Below are positions 53,287 to 64,000 of a stretch of DNA of 64,000 bases, piece after piece. The stretch covers positions 9,901,209 through 9,965,208 of the forward strand of contig CM076661.1 of assembly GCA_038496675.1 (NCBI GenBank), read 5' to 3'. Within the stretch, counting starts at the first letter, position 1. Each line of letters opens with the position of its first letter. A program made the translations under genes and the position numbers. The stretch is from Rachycentron canadum. Taxonomy: Eukaryota > Chordata > Actinopteri > Carangiformes > Rachycentridae. Under the pieces are notes generated by a model, which saw only the letters and a list, made by a program, of their open reading frames with translations, searched no databases and was not told the DNA's origin.

Positions 53287-56200
53287 TTAGAACCAGTACA
53301 GCTCCTTGCCTTTCTTGTGCTGCTGGAGCCCTGAGAAAAAAGGACAAAGAAACAATGAGAAGGACTATGGTGAACAACAGAACACAGGTTGTCATGGAGC
53401 CTACTTTTGCCAAACATCCTGTTTAAGAGGGCGAAAAAGAGAGCTTCTGTGATGATTATGATGTATTTTGTATTATATGCGTGTGTGTGAGAGTGGGTGT
53501 CTGCACACATGGGAGTGTCTGCATATGCATCAGTCTAGTCTGTCACAACAGTTAAAAGTTGATGCAGACGTGTGTGTCTTTGTGTGAATGGTTGTTTAAT
53601 GGGTTTTGTTTCCTTCTATATCTAATTAAATAATTTTAATACTCACATTCAGAGTGCCTGAGGTAAATTGTACTAGCAATTAATAAAGACAAAAAGCTCA
53701 ATCTATACACTGCAGGATTTCAAGCTGTTGTTACAGTCAACACGTACGAGTACAGTATAGAAAAAAAATACATTTGTCCCTCATGTTTTTTAGCCATAAA
53801 TAATCTGACCTTTCCATTTGCATTTGTCTACACTGAGTGTACTTTTTATATTCTGATTTGATTACACACTGCTTATAAACTGTAAATAAAGGAGCACTTG
53901 TACCATGAGACCCTATTTGCAAAAGCTTACAATGGTTTAGTGGATACCTGCATCCATGTTGAGTGCCAGTGTCTGGCTGACGTCTCCTGCAGGAAGCAGG
54001 CTGGGCCAGGAGGCAGTGGGTTCCAGCTTGCTCACTTCATAGTGGCTTGGCAAGGTAGGGAGATGAGGTGGCCTCACCGTGGGCATCAGCAGGGGTCCGT
54101 AGTGAGGCTCCAAAGCTGAGGGAGAATACAGTTCATGGAGAGGCCTAGGAGGCCCATAAGCCTGGGCCTGGGGGTAGCCCCAGCTCTCTGGAGGGTGAGC
54201 ATGGGAGTGAGGATGAGCGTGTGGGTGAGGATGAGCGTGTGGATGAGGCAGGCCTGGGTGTAGCCCTGATGCATATGGGTCCATGGAATAGGAAGGTGCT
54301 CCTGTCTCACAGTGGGAGCGGCTTTGAGGCGAGGAGTAGTTACTGTCCCAAAAGGATGGAGGGAAACTCCGTCGGCTGCTAGGTGATGGCGTTTCTAATG
54401 GGGGAGGGAGGAGGGTAAACAATGATCAAATTTAGGCCAAGTCATGAACTGTTGCACAACTGTTGCAGTGAATCATTTGATTTATATAGACAAACTGAAA
54501 GGCTGGAGCTGTGCAAGACGAGCAACCTGTGCTAAAATGTAGATGTCACTCACATGACTGCTACACCCTCTGGCCCAGATATCTTCCCCATTGGGTCATG
54601 CTGTCACACAGCCCCAGCCCCAACAAGACACAGAAATAAACACAACAACGTTCTAGCAGTGAGGGAGAGAGTGACCGACAGAAAGGTAGAAAGAGGCGTC
54701 CCTATATACCTAGAATTCTATATAAGGCAGACGCTCTGACCTGGAGGCAGTCCAAGGCTCACAGAGCCTTAAATCACTTACTGTGGTGACATCTCTCACT
54801 CTCATGTCAGCCCAGCACTTCTGAAAGTCTCACAACATAGTCATGCACACACACACACACACACACACACTGAGACACACAACTCTGGCCCTGTGCTAGC
54901 ACCCGCCGCCGCCACCGCCCCTCTCTTCTGTCTCCTGCACCCCCACCTGTTGTTTTCACTGCCCCACTCCCCCCTCCTCGCCCTTGACAGAATGTCAGGG
55001 AGCTATTATATGATTTTAGAAGTATACTTTTATATTTAGCTATTCCTCTGAAAAATGACACCATGCGACACCCTGAGAGCTTGTGTTTCCCTCTGCCCCT
55101 ATCACACAGACTGCAGCATATATAAATCTGACCAACAGGCAGGCAACTGACTGAGCAACCATTGTGGGGCAAGAGCTGGAGCGAGTGTCAGAATGGCAGC
55201 CACAGAGACGTTTGAAGGGGATATGCCGGCGAGGCTGTGCGCTTACGACCATGTATAAACATAGCATCTGTTGTGAGGCAGAAAGTGCGTGTTAGTGCTG
55301 AAATGAAGACGTCCGACTGAACTAGGAGAGACACTAACAGCGACAGCACAGAGAGGGAGAGAGCAGAGGCTATAGGCCCTACATGGATATCCAAGGGATG
55401 TCCGCAAGCTGCTGGGAGACGGACATCTGAAGTGTCTTCAGACGATTTGCACATGACTGCATTTTTGACTTTGCATTTTGGTGCAATAAAAATGAAAGCT
55501 AGAACAAAACTAAGGACTCATTTAAGTTCCTTTTGATAGCCTACAACCCCTGACTTTCATGACCTCTGACCCCTTTGCCCTGACCTCTCCAGAGGACAAC
55601 AGCTACAACAAGCAGGCCTTCTGTCCTGTCACCTGTCTGACACTCTGCTGTGCTCTGCAGAACTGTCAGCTCACCCAGTGTGGTCTCAAACGCAGGCGCA
55701 AGATGCCACACAGACAACTGTGGCAACTTCCCATAAATAAATTGAAGTTCAAACTCCAGGAATGTAGTTGAGTTAAAAACCCATCTAAACTCAGTTTAGT
55801 TTAGTTTCAGGTTTGTGCAAGTCTGTGGCTAGATTTGTTGTAAACATGGGAGTAAGTCATCTTAACATTCACAATGACAGTAATTTGTAGTTTTACAAAA
55901 AAAAAGAAATAATTAATGATTTTGTGAAATACACAAATGGCTGTTTCACTTTGATCAAAGGATTTTCTCAAATTTGTGTTTATCATTACATCACTCCATG
56001 GAGTGTAGCCAGTCCTGTTTTGTTAAATCTCTCAATTAGGATTAATGGACACGGTACTATACTGTAATTATGGACACGAATAGCACTTTCATTGTCACTG
56101 TCAGTTTGCATTACTCAAACAAAGACAGGTGTGAGGCTTTACTAATGGACAGTGTGGTATACCTGTGCCCTGTTGGTCTGGCGGCCTCCGTTTGCCCTCT

Positions 56201-57078
56201 CCATCCATGTAGGAGCTGAGGGCCCTGGAGAAGTGTTCATCCACCACACTGCTGATGTCTCCTTGGTAGTAGGTGAAGAGGACACAGCGAGAAGTCAGGT
56301 ACTCTGCCTCAGGGGCCTCCTGCTTGTCCTTGGGGCCCTCTTCTGGCCTTGAAGCTGCTGGCGTGTAGGAGGAAGATGAAGAGCTTGATGAGGACGAGGA
56401 GGAAGTTGATCCTCCGTTGCCTGGGCCCCCAGACATCCCCTCGGGACCCCTGGGAGTGTCCATAAAATCCCGGCAGTGAGGAGAAGTGCTACTCAGACCT
56501 GTGGGAGTCTGTTGTGGGGGTGGTGGTGGTGGGGAGGGGGGAGGCAGGAGGGGGGAGGAGAAGGGAGAGGGTTAGGACAGGTGTTGCAGAGGACACTTCT
56601 GGAGCTGTCTGTGAGACATTTTGACATAATGTTTTTCTTTGTGTGTGGCATCACTGGCATGTGTGCGTGTTTGTGTGTGCGCGTGCATGCGTTAAGATGG
56701 GAGTTGGGAGCGATTGATCAACTACTTCTGTGTTACTTCTGTGTAAGACGCACAAACTGCATCACTGCATGGAAAGGTATTCCTGAATGACAAACAAATA
56801 CGTCCATTACAATCGTTTGAACACTTCACAGTTTTTTTTTTTTTTTTTGTTTGTTTGTTTTTTTGCAGCAGGTTCTTCTGCTTTTACGCATAAACTAGCC
56901 AAACAGTTGTTCCTCACCCCGGCGACCCCTATCGCCCCGCTAACACTGAAGCAATATCATTTGCAACATTTGAATATTAAACACTTCCTACCTGTAAGCT
57001 GTTGATAAAAGCAGGAGCAGTCGGTGCGTACGGTGCGTAATGTCCATAGGCTGGGTACATAACATCCAAACAGCTCAT
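53287..57078 (-). CDS. vgll2: Vestigial-like family transcription cofactor (VGLL2/3 group), complete, 4 exons
   Basis: Nuclear cofactor that binds TEAD factors through a Tondu domain; VGLL2 acts in skeletal muscle and pharyngeal development. Coding exons, right to left: 57078-56992, 56508-56163, 54394-53948, 53330-53287. All junctions have GT/AG and phases match (0,1,1), giving 924 bp and 307 residues. The start MSCLDVMYPAYGHY is the family N terminus. A 12-residue serine run lies near 65-76. The Tondu domain is at about 96-123 (EAEYLTSRCVLFTYYQGD, then ISSVVDEHFSRAL). PPSFWDSNY (156-164) and EPHYGPLLMP (240-249) are conserved VGLL2/3 blocks. Residues 190-211 are a His-Pro-Ala repeat. An alternative acceptor for exon 2, ten bases on, would give an immediate TGA and was rejected. 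The last exon ends LQQHKKGKELYWF, which recalls VGLL3, so the 2-versus-3 (and a/b paralogue) assignment is less sure than the family. Confidence 0.9.
54193..54251 (-). repeat. Coding minisatellite (18-base unit) in vgll2 exon 3
   Basis: On the plus strand an 18-base unit, GTGTGGGTGAGGATGAGC, appears once exactly and is flanked by near-copies. On the coding strand it specifies alternating His-Pro/His-Ala residues. Confidence 0.8.
54846..54870. repeat. (CA)12 microsatellite in vgll2 intron 2
   Basis: CA dinucleotides within the intron between exons 2 and 3 of the vestigial-like gene. Confidence 0.95.
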
Positions 57079-57982
57079 GGTAAATGAGCGGTGTCTTCAC
57101 TGTTCTGTGGAAACCGACCTTGCTGAGAGAGAAAGCGGCAACATTCCGTTTCTTTTTGTCTCTCTTTCCTTCTTTCTTTCCCCCCCTTGTGATCGCCGAT
57201 CAGTGAGAAAAAGCCCGTGCCAGACTCGACATAGTCGCCACAGAAAGAGCGCACCTCTCCGCTCCGTGTGTGCGCCACAGCAGCTGCGCCAGCAAAATGT
57301 GGTGAGGTTTATGGAGCAAGCATGAGGGTGTCCTGTCCTGTACATCTCTGTGTCAACCCCTCCCACCTTTACCAGCCCTCCACTCCCTCCCTACATCACC
57401 ACCACCAACACTCCCACTACCACCACCACACAATTCACATCTAGAGATTGCTGATCACACACAAGCAAACTGATCATTGCCTTTCATATTTAAAATCAAT
57501 TGGCTGACAGTTATGTGTATGTCAAAAGTAGACTAAAATATATATATAAATATAAAGCAGACTAAATGTGTTCTCTTAAACCTGGGGACAACCTGTGACT
57601 AATATGGGTTAAATAAATACAGAAATAAATAAGGGTTAGTTACCCAAATAGATTCGGATGAAGTCACTGAGCTTTATAATTATCCACACGACAATGACAC
57701 ATGTGATTCGATGACTTTTTATTTCTTTCCATGTCCTGTGGTTACTTGAAAACTTTGAGTTCAGTCCAAGCTGAAAGAGTATCCATGGTCTTAAAACAGC
57801 CATTGGTTGCCAAGTAAACCTTCAAGTCATCTGAAGTATTTAGTGTGTTCCCATAATGACACATAGGTGTCAACTATAGGTTGCATACACTGGTCATACC
57901 AACATAGAGGAGAAAGGGACTCTGCACAAATCTATGACAAATTATCACCTATCAGCAGTGCAAACAAAAAGATATTTTCACG

Positions 57983-58002
57983 CACACACACACACACACA
58001 CA
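57983..58002. repeat. (CA)10 microsatellite
   Basis: Short CA run upstream of the vestigial-like gene. Confidence 0.9.
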
Positions 58003-59757
58003 AACATACCCAATGACAATAGCAAATACCACAAGAGCTCAAAATTCATTGTGCATCCGTGTACAAAAAGACAAAAACATTCTGAAAACATTAGACAAGT
58101 TAGCCACATTCATCACAAAATGTCTACTTCAGTTCTCTAAGGATTTACAGGTGCCTGGTGTTTGGGCATGCCAGTCTTTTTGACAGGCACTTCAGAATGC
58201 CTGGGAGAAAAGTGTGGAAAATTTGCAGAATTCCATGGACCAGTGTCAGATGAGGTGGAATGTCTCTGATGTATGCTAGTGGACAAGCTCCTTGGGAAGT
58301 TACATCGTCCCTGTGCTGCGTTCTCTAGATGGAGAACATGACCAACCAACGTCTCGCTATGCATATATCACACATAGTAAGAATAACTAGTGTCCGGTTA
58401 TTGGCATACTAATGAATCGAACATGCTCTTAAAGGAGTTGAATTGTGTTTGTGCAGTGTGTTTGTCTTCTTTAGTCTTGCATCACTGATTATATATCTTA
58501 ACAGTGCAATGTAATATTGTATTTTGTACAGTATTATATTGCATATAGCCTCAAAAGAGCATCAATAGAGTGAGTTTCTAAAAAAATTACTGTAAAAGTT
58601 TTTTTGTGTTTGTTTATTTTTAACATGTAAATCTACTTTTTAAACAAAGCAGTCTTAACATTACTGGGGCACAAATCTTACTGCACTTCACTGCCGCCGC
58701 TGCATGGTGTGCAATATGCACTACTAGATCCATATACATGCAGGGTATTGCAGGACAGCACTGGAGTCGGGGAGAAAGAGAGTGATGCAATTCTGGAAAG
58801 CTCACTATTACACCAGCGTGATCAACAGCTGCAGCTGACGGAAGGGTAGAGAGGCCACTATTAGTATTAATGGCCATGACTAAATTCTCTCCCTCTCTCC
58901 CTCCCACTTGTCTTCCCTAGTGATACACACACACCTTTTCTCTATTTAATCACCCTGTGTTCCCTTGAACAGCCAGCCCCTACTGTCATTTGTGTGTGTA
59001 TGTACTAGTAAGTGTGTGTGCACACATAACATGCTGCAGCACTTGTCATCAAGTGACCAAACTAGGAAGAGGGCAAGAGAGACAACCAGCTTGCAGACAC
59101 ATGTCAGCGATCCCAAAGTCAAAAACTCAGTTGGTAGAGTTGTGTTTGTCAGTGATACTGAACTGTGCATGCTAAAATCTTTGCATGTAAAGAACAGTAT
59201 GTGCAAGAGTGTACAGTTGCTCTTGTGTATGTCAGTGTGCAAATGGAGGTGTATGTGTGTCTACATTTACGTGTATATGCTGAAAATAAACACAGATTAC
59301 ATCACTCCCTGTGACCCCTCAGTACATTGAGGCCCTGCCCCTTATGAAAGAGGTCTGACCGGATAAAGTCTCTCATTGGCTGAGATGTTGCAGGGCCAGT
59401 TGAGGTAGTAATGGGAACCTAGTTTTATTTAGACCACTATTCACATTGCAACACCACCATTAATAGTTTATACTCTATGGTAGAAATACCTGACTACGTT
59501 AAAGAAACAACTGCACACATGTACATTTATCAATCCATTAGTTGATCATTACAATAAAGTTTATCATAATGTAAGAAGTAGTCAAAGAATCAAATATGTA
59601 AATGCAAGCAGTGTAATCACTGCTTATGGTGGCTGTCTGTAAAGTGAGATATGAACCTGAAACCATATAGGCTACCTCCTGAAACAACAAGGCCTTTATT
59701 AAAGTCTCAGTCTGGCTTGGTCCCAAGAAGGTTGGACCTCAGGATTCCACTGTTGTT

Positions 59758-59761
<4 letters not shown>

Positions 59762-59811
<50 letters not shown>

Positions 59812-59905
59812 AGAGAGTGTGCATGGGCATGTGCATGCACATGTGTGTGTGTGCATGCGCATGTGTGTGCGCATGAGCGTGCATGAACGTGCATATGTGC
59901 AAGAC
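59762..59905. repeat. (TG)24 microsatellite with GC/AT-alternating extension
   Basis: (TG)24 spans 59762-59809. After a short GAGAGAG interruption, alternating purine-pyrimidine sequence (ATGTGCATGCACATGTG type) continues to about 59905. Confidence 0.9.
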
Positions 59906-60480
59906 AGAGATGTACAGCTGCCCCATTGTCCAATTCCACACAAACTCATCTCAGCTGTTCAAAATCATCACAAGTGTCATCGGAAACACACACACACTTG
60001 CACACAGAGAGAGAGAGAACCACATATGGACAGGTCTAGCTCATTCATCCTTCTACACAAATGTTGGTGATAAATCCTCTGTGATAGAATGTGCAACTGT
60101 GCCGCTATTTTCTTCCTAAAACAACTCCCTTATTGTCCACACAGACCACCAGGATCCCTGGAATCTGCAGACTCAAGTCTAGAAGTCAGTTAAAAATAAA
60201 TAAAGACTTCATACTTACAGCTCATTAATTAGAAAAAGTAGATTTTGCATTACTGCCAACCATTTTCTTCAGTGTTCCTAGTTCCATTAATACATTTACC
60301 ATAGCATTAACCTTATGGGAAGTCATTAGTTATAGTTAGTTAGTTAGTTCGTGGCAGCACAGTCAGAAAACAGCAGCAGCATGAAACCTGATTGAGATCA
60401 CAGAAACCTTTTTCTTTTTTACTTTAATAGTTTCAATGTTGCTGAAAACACTGATTTTACAACAGAGCAATGTAGCTATA

Positions 60481-61050
60481 CAGTGCCTCGCATAAGTATT
60501 CACTCACTTTAGTGTTTTTCCTGTATTGTTGAATTACAACCTGTAATTAAAATTTATATTTATTTAGATCTTATGTAATGGACTTGACAAAATACGCCAA
60601 ATTGTTGAAATATAATGAAAATATATTTTGTTGGAGAAAAGTTGCAAGTGCATGTTTTCACCCCCTTTGCTATGAAACCAAATAAGTAAATAAGATCTAG
60701 CCCAGCCAATTAACTTTAGACATCACGTAATAAGTTGATTAAGTTTGTCAAACAGCATGTGGTAGATTCCTCAAACGCATGGTCAGATGACAATAAAATT
60801 AAAATTTTCTGGTCATAATGGGAAACACAATGTGAGGTGAAAATCCAACACTTCCCATCATCAAACCGTTCAAACAGTAAAACATAGTGGTGGCAGCATC
60901 ATGCTGTTGAGATGTTCATTGATTCATTGCAGGATTGAAGGACTGATGAAGGTACCGAATACAGGGCAAAGCTTTAAATTTTTGACAGGGATACAGGTTC
61001 ACCAGTGACCCAAAACATACTGCTTAAGCTACGGTGAAGTTTTTACTTAT
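60481..61050 (+). mobile_element. Truncated, internally deleted Tc1-like DNA transposon
   Basis: After a TA dinucleotide, the left end reads CAGTGCCTCGCATAAGTATT, close to the remembered fish Tc1 terminal repeat. The next 250 bases also follow that family's left end. From about 60884 the sequence jumps to the 3' part of a transposase gene (GTGGTGGCAGCATCATGCTG and what follows, to a 'dispersed AAACATACTGC' stretch near 61015). Most of the transposase is missing, stops interrupt the rest, and no right-hand terminal repeat is visible. Confidence 0.7.
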
Positions 61051-64000
61051 GCTAATGCACACTAAAAATCTTTTTTTAGAATTGTAAGCAAAGGGTATAT
61101 ATTTTTTGTGGTAGAAATTATTATCTAGAATAAAACACGGTGATAAATGTTGTCTCTTCCTGGTCTTAAATTATATGTTACAGTTCATTTAATGCAGCAA
61201 TTTTTCTTTCATCAAGTATTTCTTGAAATATGTTTCTTGAAATAAATGAATCATCTGCAAAATGCCACATCATATTAAAATTATGAAATGTGGTCAAAGT
61301 ATTAAAATTTTTTATCATATCATTATTGCCCTGTCCTAACTGATTGTTTTATGACATATATAATGACTGATTTGCTCTGAGCATTGACTGACTCTGCTAT
61401 GGAACACTTTTCTCAAGTAAGCTTCATGTCTATGCAATCTTCATTACAACTTTAAATACAGTAAACACACTGGTTTGGTCCTGCTATGACTGCGCTCTGG
61501 TGGTTCCTGTGTGGCAGGTTTAGGCGATGTAACTTGTCTGGGCATATTTTAACAAAATGAAGCTGCTGAACCGTATGTATAATTAATAGAAGGATGTAAT
61601 CTGCACACTTCAAATCATACACACACAAACACAGAGAGCTTTGACAAAGGTAAATACATTCTGTTTATTAAAGGCTAACCCTCTGAAAGGGACAGAATGT
61701 AAATTAACAGCATCCTTGGAGAGGCTGACAAGTGCTACATTCCTAACATCCTATTACCGAGCGTACCCTGCCGCCACACTGCCGCTGGGTCACTTGAGTT
61801 ATGCACACACAATCACAAATTCACACACTCATATACAAATGCACAGATATAAAGCCAAAGGAACAAATACAAACACACGAAAGGTGCACACAGAAACACC
61901 TATCTGGCTATGTGGGATTGTCACCTTCCTGCCTGGCATTCTTGCCTCAGTGTGCCAGAGAGAGCTGCAGTTAGAAGGGCACTATGGGTGGCAGCAGATG
62001 GAGGGAAAGGGATGTGGAGGGTGGACGGAGGGCAGAATCACAAATTTGGCATGTCACATGGTCAAACAGGGAAGATTTACGACTGATCAGGTTCCACATC
62101 GGCAGCATGGTGTTGTGGCTTCAGAATGCCAGGTATGGGGGTGAGATCAGGCTCCGGCTTTAGTTTGTACACCCTTTCTGGCAACTGCAGCCAGAGTGAC
62201 TGGTAGAAGATGGCAGTGTTATTGGTGGTTGAGGTGGGGAACATGATCAGTCATTGTCTGGTCTTTTATATCTTCCCCACTGTGTAGATTTACATACCCC
62301 CTAAGATTCAGGTGTAACAAAATGGGTGGGAATGTGAAGCTGATATACATGTGGAGTTAAAACTAGAAGATGAAATGCAATGTGAAATTAGTTTAACCAA
62401 TAAAAGAGGAATGCAGATGGGCAAGGAGAATCATGAGGCTGTTTATACAGATTCTCTTTTATTTGTCTCATTTTATTTCTCCCCCTCCAGTCAGGAGCTA
62501 TGATTTACTCACCGGTGACATCATGGAGACCACAGCTATTTTTATTGGATGGTAAACGGCCAGCTCTTCTCCATGCTATGCCACCTGTCCAATCCACACC
62601 AGTCAACAAGCCCCTGGGAAAAAAAAAGTCAAGCACCCAAAAATGATTGAGAGTTGAAAGGCGGAATATGATACAGGCATGCCATGCTACTGTCCTAGGC
62701 ATGTTTCACAAGTCAAATGTCTTGTCACTGCTACCGGTTTGCTTTCTCTATTTATCTGTGTAATTCATTACAGCCAACTGTGTATCCTATAAGCAGTCAC
62801 CTAAGAGGGAGGCGACATTGTTTCTTTCCATAGCTCTTTGACCATCACTCAGCATACCTTTTTTTATTTTGCATGTGTATTGAAAATAAAACACCTCTGT
62901 GTTGAGGAAGCCTTGCAATCTCTGCCACATTCTGGTCCCTAGCGCCCCCCCCCCCCCCCAACTCTTCCTTGCAGGGTTTTGGTGTGTGTGTGACTCCAAG
63001 GGTGGGGTTATTCCTGGCCCTGTGTCGTGTGCTCTAAGGTGCAATTTAGTTACATGCTGTCTGTTGAGCCCTTAGCCCTGAAAAATGATAAGTACAGTAG
63101 CCTGGGGATGGGGGGGTCCACCACATTGCTCTGTATATCGACTCTTACCAATAAACCCGTACTTTAGGTAAATAATAACTGTAGATACTAACACAAATGT
63201 TAGATAATTAAAGAATGCATTGAAATATATGAAAATTTTGATGGTTGATGGATGGCAAAGTCCTCAAATAAAATAGAAGCTATCAAAATGTTCTTGTGAA
63301 TTGAGGTCTGCCTACAAAACCACACAAAGATCTTGAGATCAAAAGTGAATGAAAGTCAGAGAGCAAATGTATTCTATTTTGATGTTTGTAAGGGTTTTTC
63401 TAATCAATGTCCAAATCAATAGAGCTGTGAGACACCAACAAGAGTCCTTCACAAATGAATAGCCTCTGAACCAAAATGTAACACCCATGAAAGGCTCTGC
63501 TGAAAAAGTGTCTTTCATGTGTATGAGTGAGCAAAATATCTTTTGATTCATTCACTGGAAAAGAAAAAAAGGACTCGTCCTCAATGGCGACGGGTAATAA
63601 TTGCACACCACTCAGAAGCATCAGTGCTCTTGACACCACTGCCTGACTTACATCGCAAACTCAGGACAGGGACTGGGAGTCCACCTTGTGGCAGCGGCAG
63701 GAAGTTGCAAATAGTGCTTTTATTTCAGTGTATTCCTGTAGGATGTGCTGCATTGTTCTATGAAACAACGCTAGTGGGGGACAAAGGTTAGAAAAGGAAA
63801 CATACTAATAAAACCCAAATTCCCCAAAACACATTATTAATCATTTTTATACACATTTTTATCTTATACCTGGCTGTTTGGCTGATGATCGAATGATAGG
63901 TATTAATTTAGACTCTCATTAAGCCCATTTAGTGAAATGCTGTACTGCAGCACAATTCTGAGGTACTATTTTTTACTACTTTTCACTTCTACTCTGCAAA
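61051..64000. other. No gene seen; one regulatory-looking block
   Basis: A 167-codon plus-strand frame at 61641-62144 is unsupported. A C run of about 17 bases is near 62943. The block 62400-62620 holds M-CAT, MEF2-like and E-box motifs. Confidence 0.45.

Larger units (their letters stand above)
57400..60480. other. Upstream flank of vgll2, no gene seen
   Basis: Microsatellites and AT-rich DNA. Short open frames show no domain or splice-linked partner. Confidence 0.5.

Noticed and set aside
52998..53510. 170-codon and overlapping minus-strand frames around the last vgll2 exon
   Set aside because: They read through simple CT/GT sequence in other frames; the correct short exon with splice acceptor at 53331 explains the locus.
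59699..59949. Several His-Thr-rich open frames
   Set aside because: They are translations of the GT/CA microsatellite. The same applies near 28120, 31258 and 35234.
61641..62144. 167-codon open frame on the plus strand
   Set aside because: Includes a CA-repeat-like HTHIQ stretch and no known motif. Length alone is not evidence in a 64-kb vertebrate window.
1..64000. CRISPR arrays, operons, bacterial defence or phage genes, rRNA and tRNA genes
   Set aside because: None seen. Tandem repeats here are microsatellites without unique spacers, and the window is vertebrate DNA.

Overview
This is a stretch of ray-finned fish nuclear DNA, probably a spiny-rayed teleost. The evidence is AT-rich intergenic sequence, many long CA/GT microsatellites, short-intron vertebrate-type genes and degraded copies of repeat families familiar from teleosts. 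There is no bacterial-style gene organisation, and one 390-base assembly gap sits inside an AT microsatellite.

Only two protein-coding genes can be assembled with confidence, both on the minus strand. The first, at about 45.5-48.5 kb, is a complete cathepsin L-type cysteine protease gene. It has seven coding exons and a 334-residue preproenzyme with all catalytic residues, plus a 5' non-coding exon, a TATA-like box and a probable intron inside the 3' UTR just after the stop codon. It best matches my recollection of the fish ctsl.1 subfamily. The second, at about 52.6-57.3 kb, is a complete four-exon vestigial-like (VGLL2/VGLL3 group) transcription cofactor gene encoding 307 residues with an intact TEAD-binding Tondu domain, called here vgll2.

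Layout: 1-43 kb holds no gene I can support. It contains two decayed Tc1/mariner or other repeat blocks at its left end, microsatellites, and several AT-rich, homeodomain-site-rich blocks that resemble conserved non-coding elements (conservation not testable here). At 43.1-43.3 kb is a CpG-rich, promoter-like block with good splice donors pointing both ways. The leftward one is a perfect donor, so 0-43 kb may be the first intron of a large gene or a long non-coding RNA. 43.3-45.5 kb and 48.5-52.6 kb are intergenic. 57.4-64 kb, upstream of vgll2, contains a decayed Tc1-like transposon, microsatellites and a possible muscle-type regulatory block.

The two genes show no operon-like relationship: one is a secreted/lysosomal protease, the other a nuclear TEAD cofactor. 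They are co-oriented, with the cathepsin gene downstream of vgll2. I found no convincing new molecular system. The main open points are the possible bidirectional promoter, the 3' UTR intron and the VGLL2/VGLL3-mixed character of the cofactor gene.
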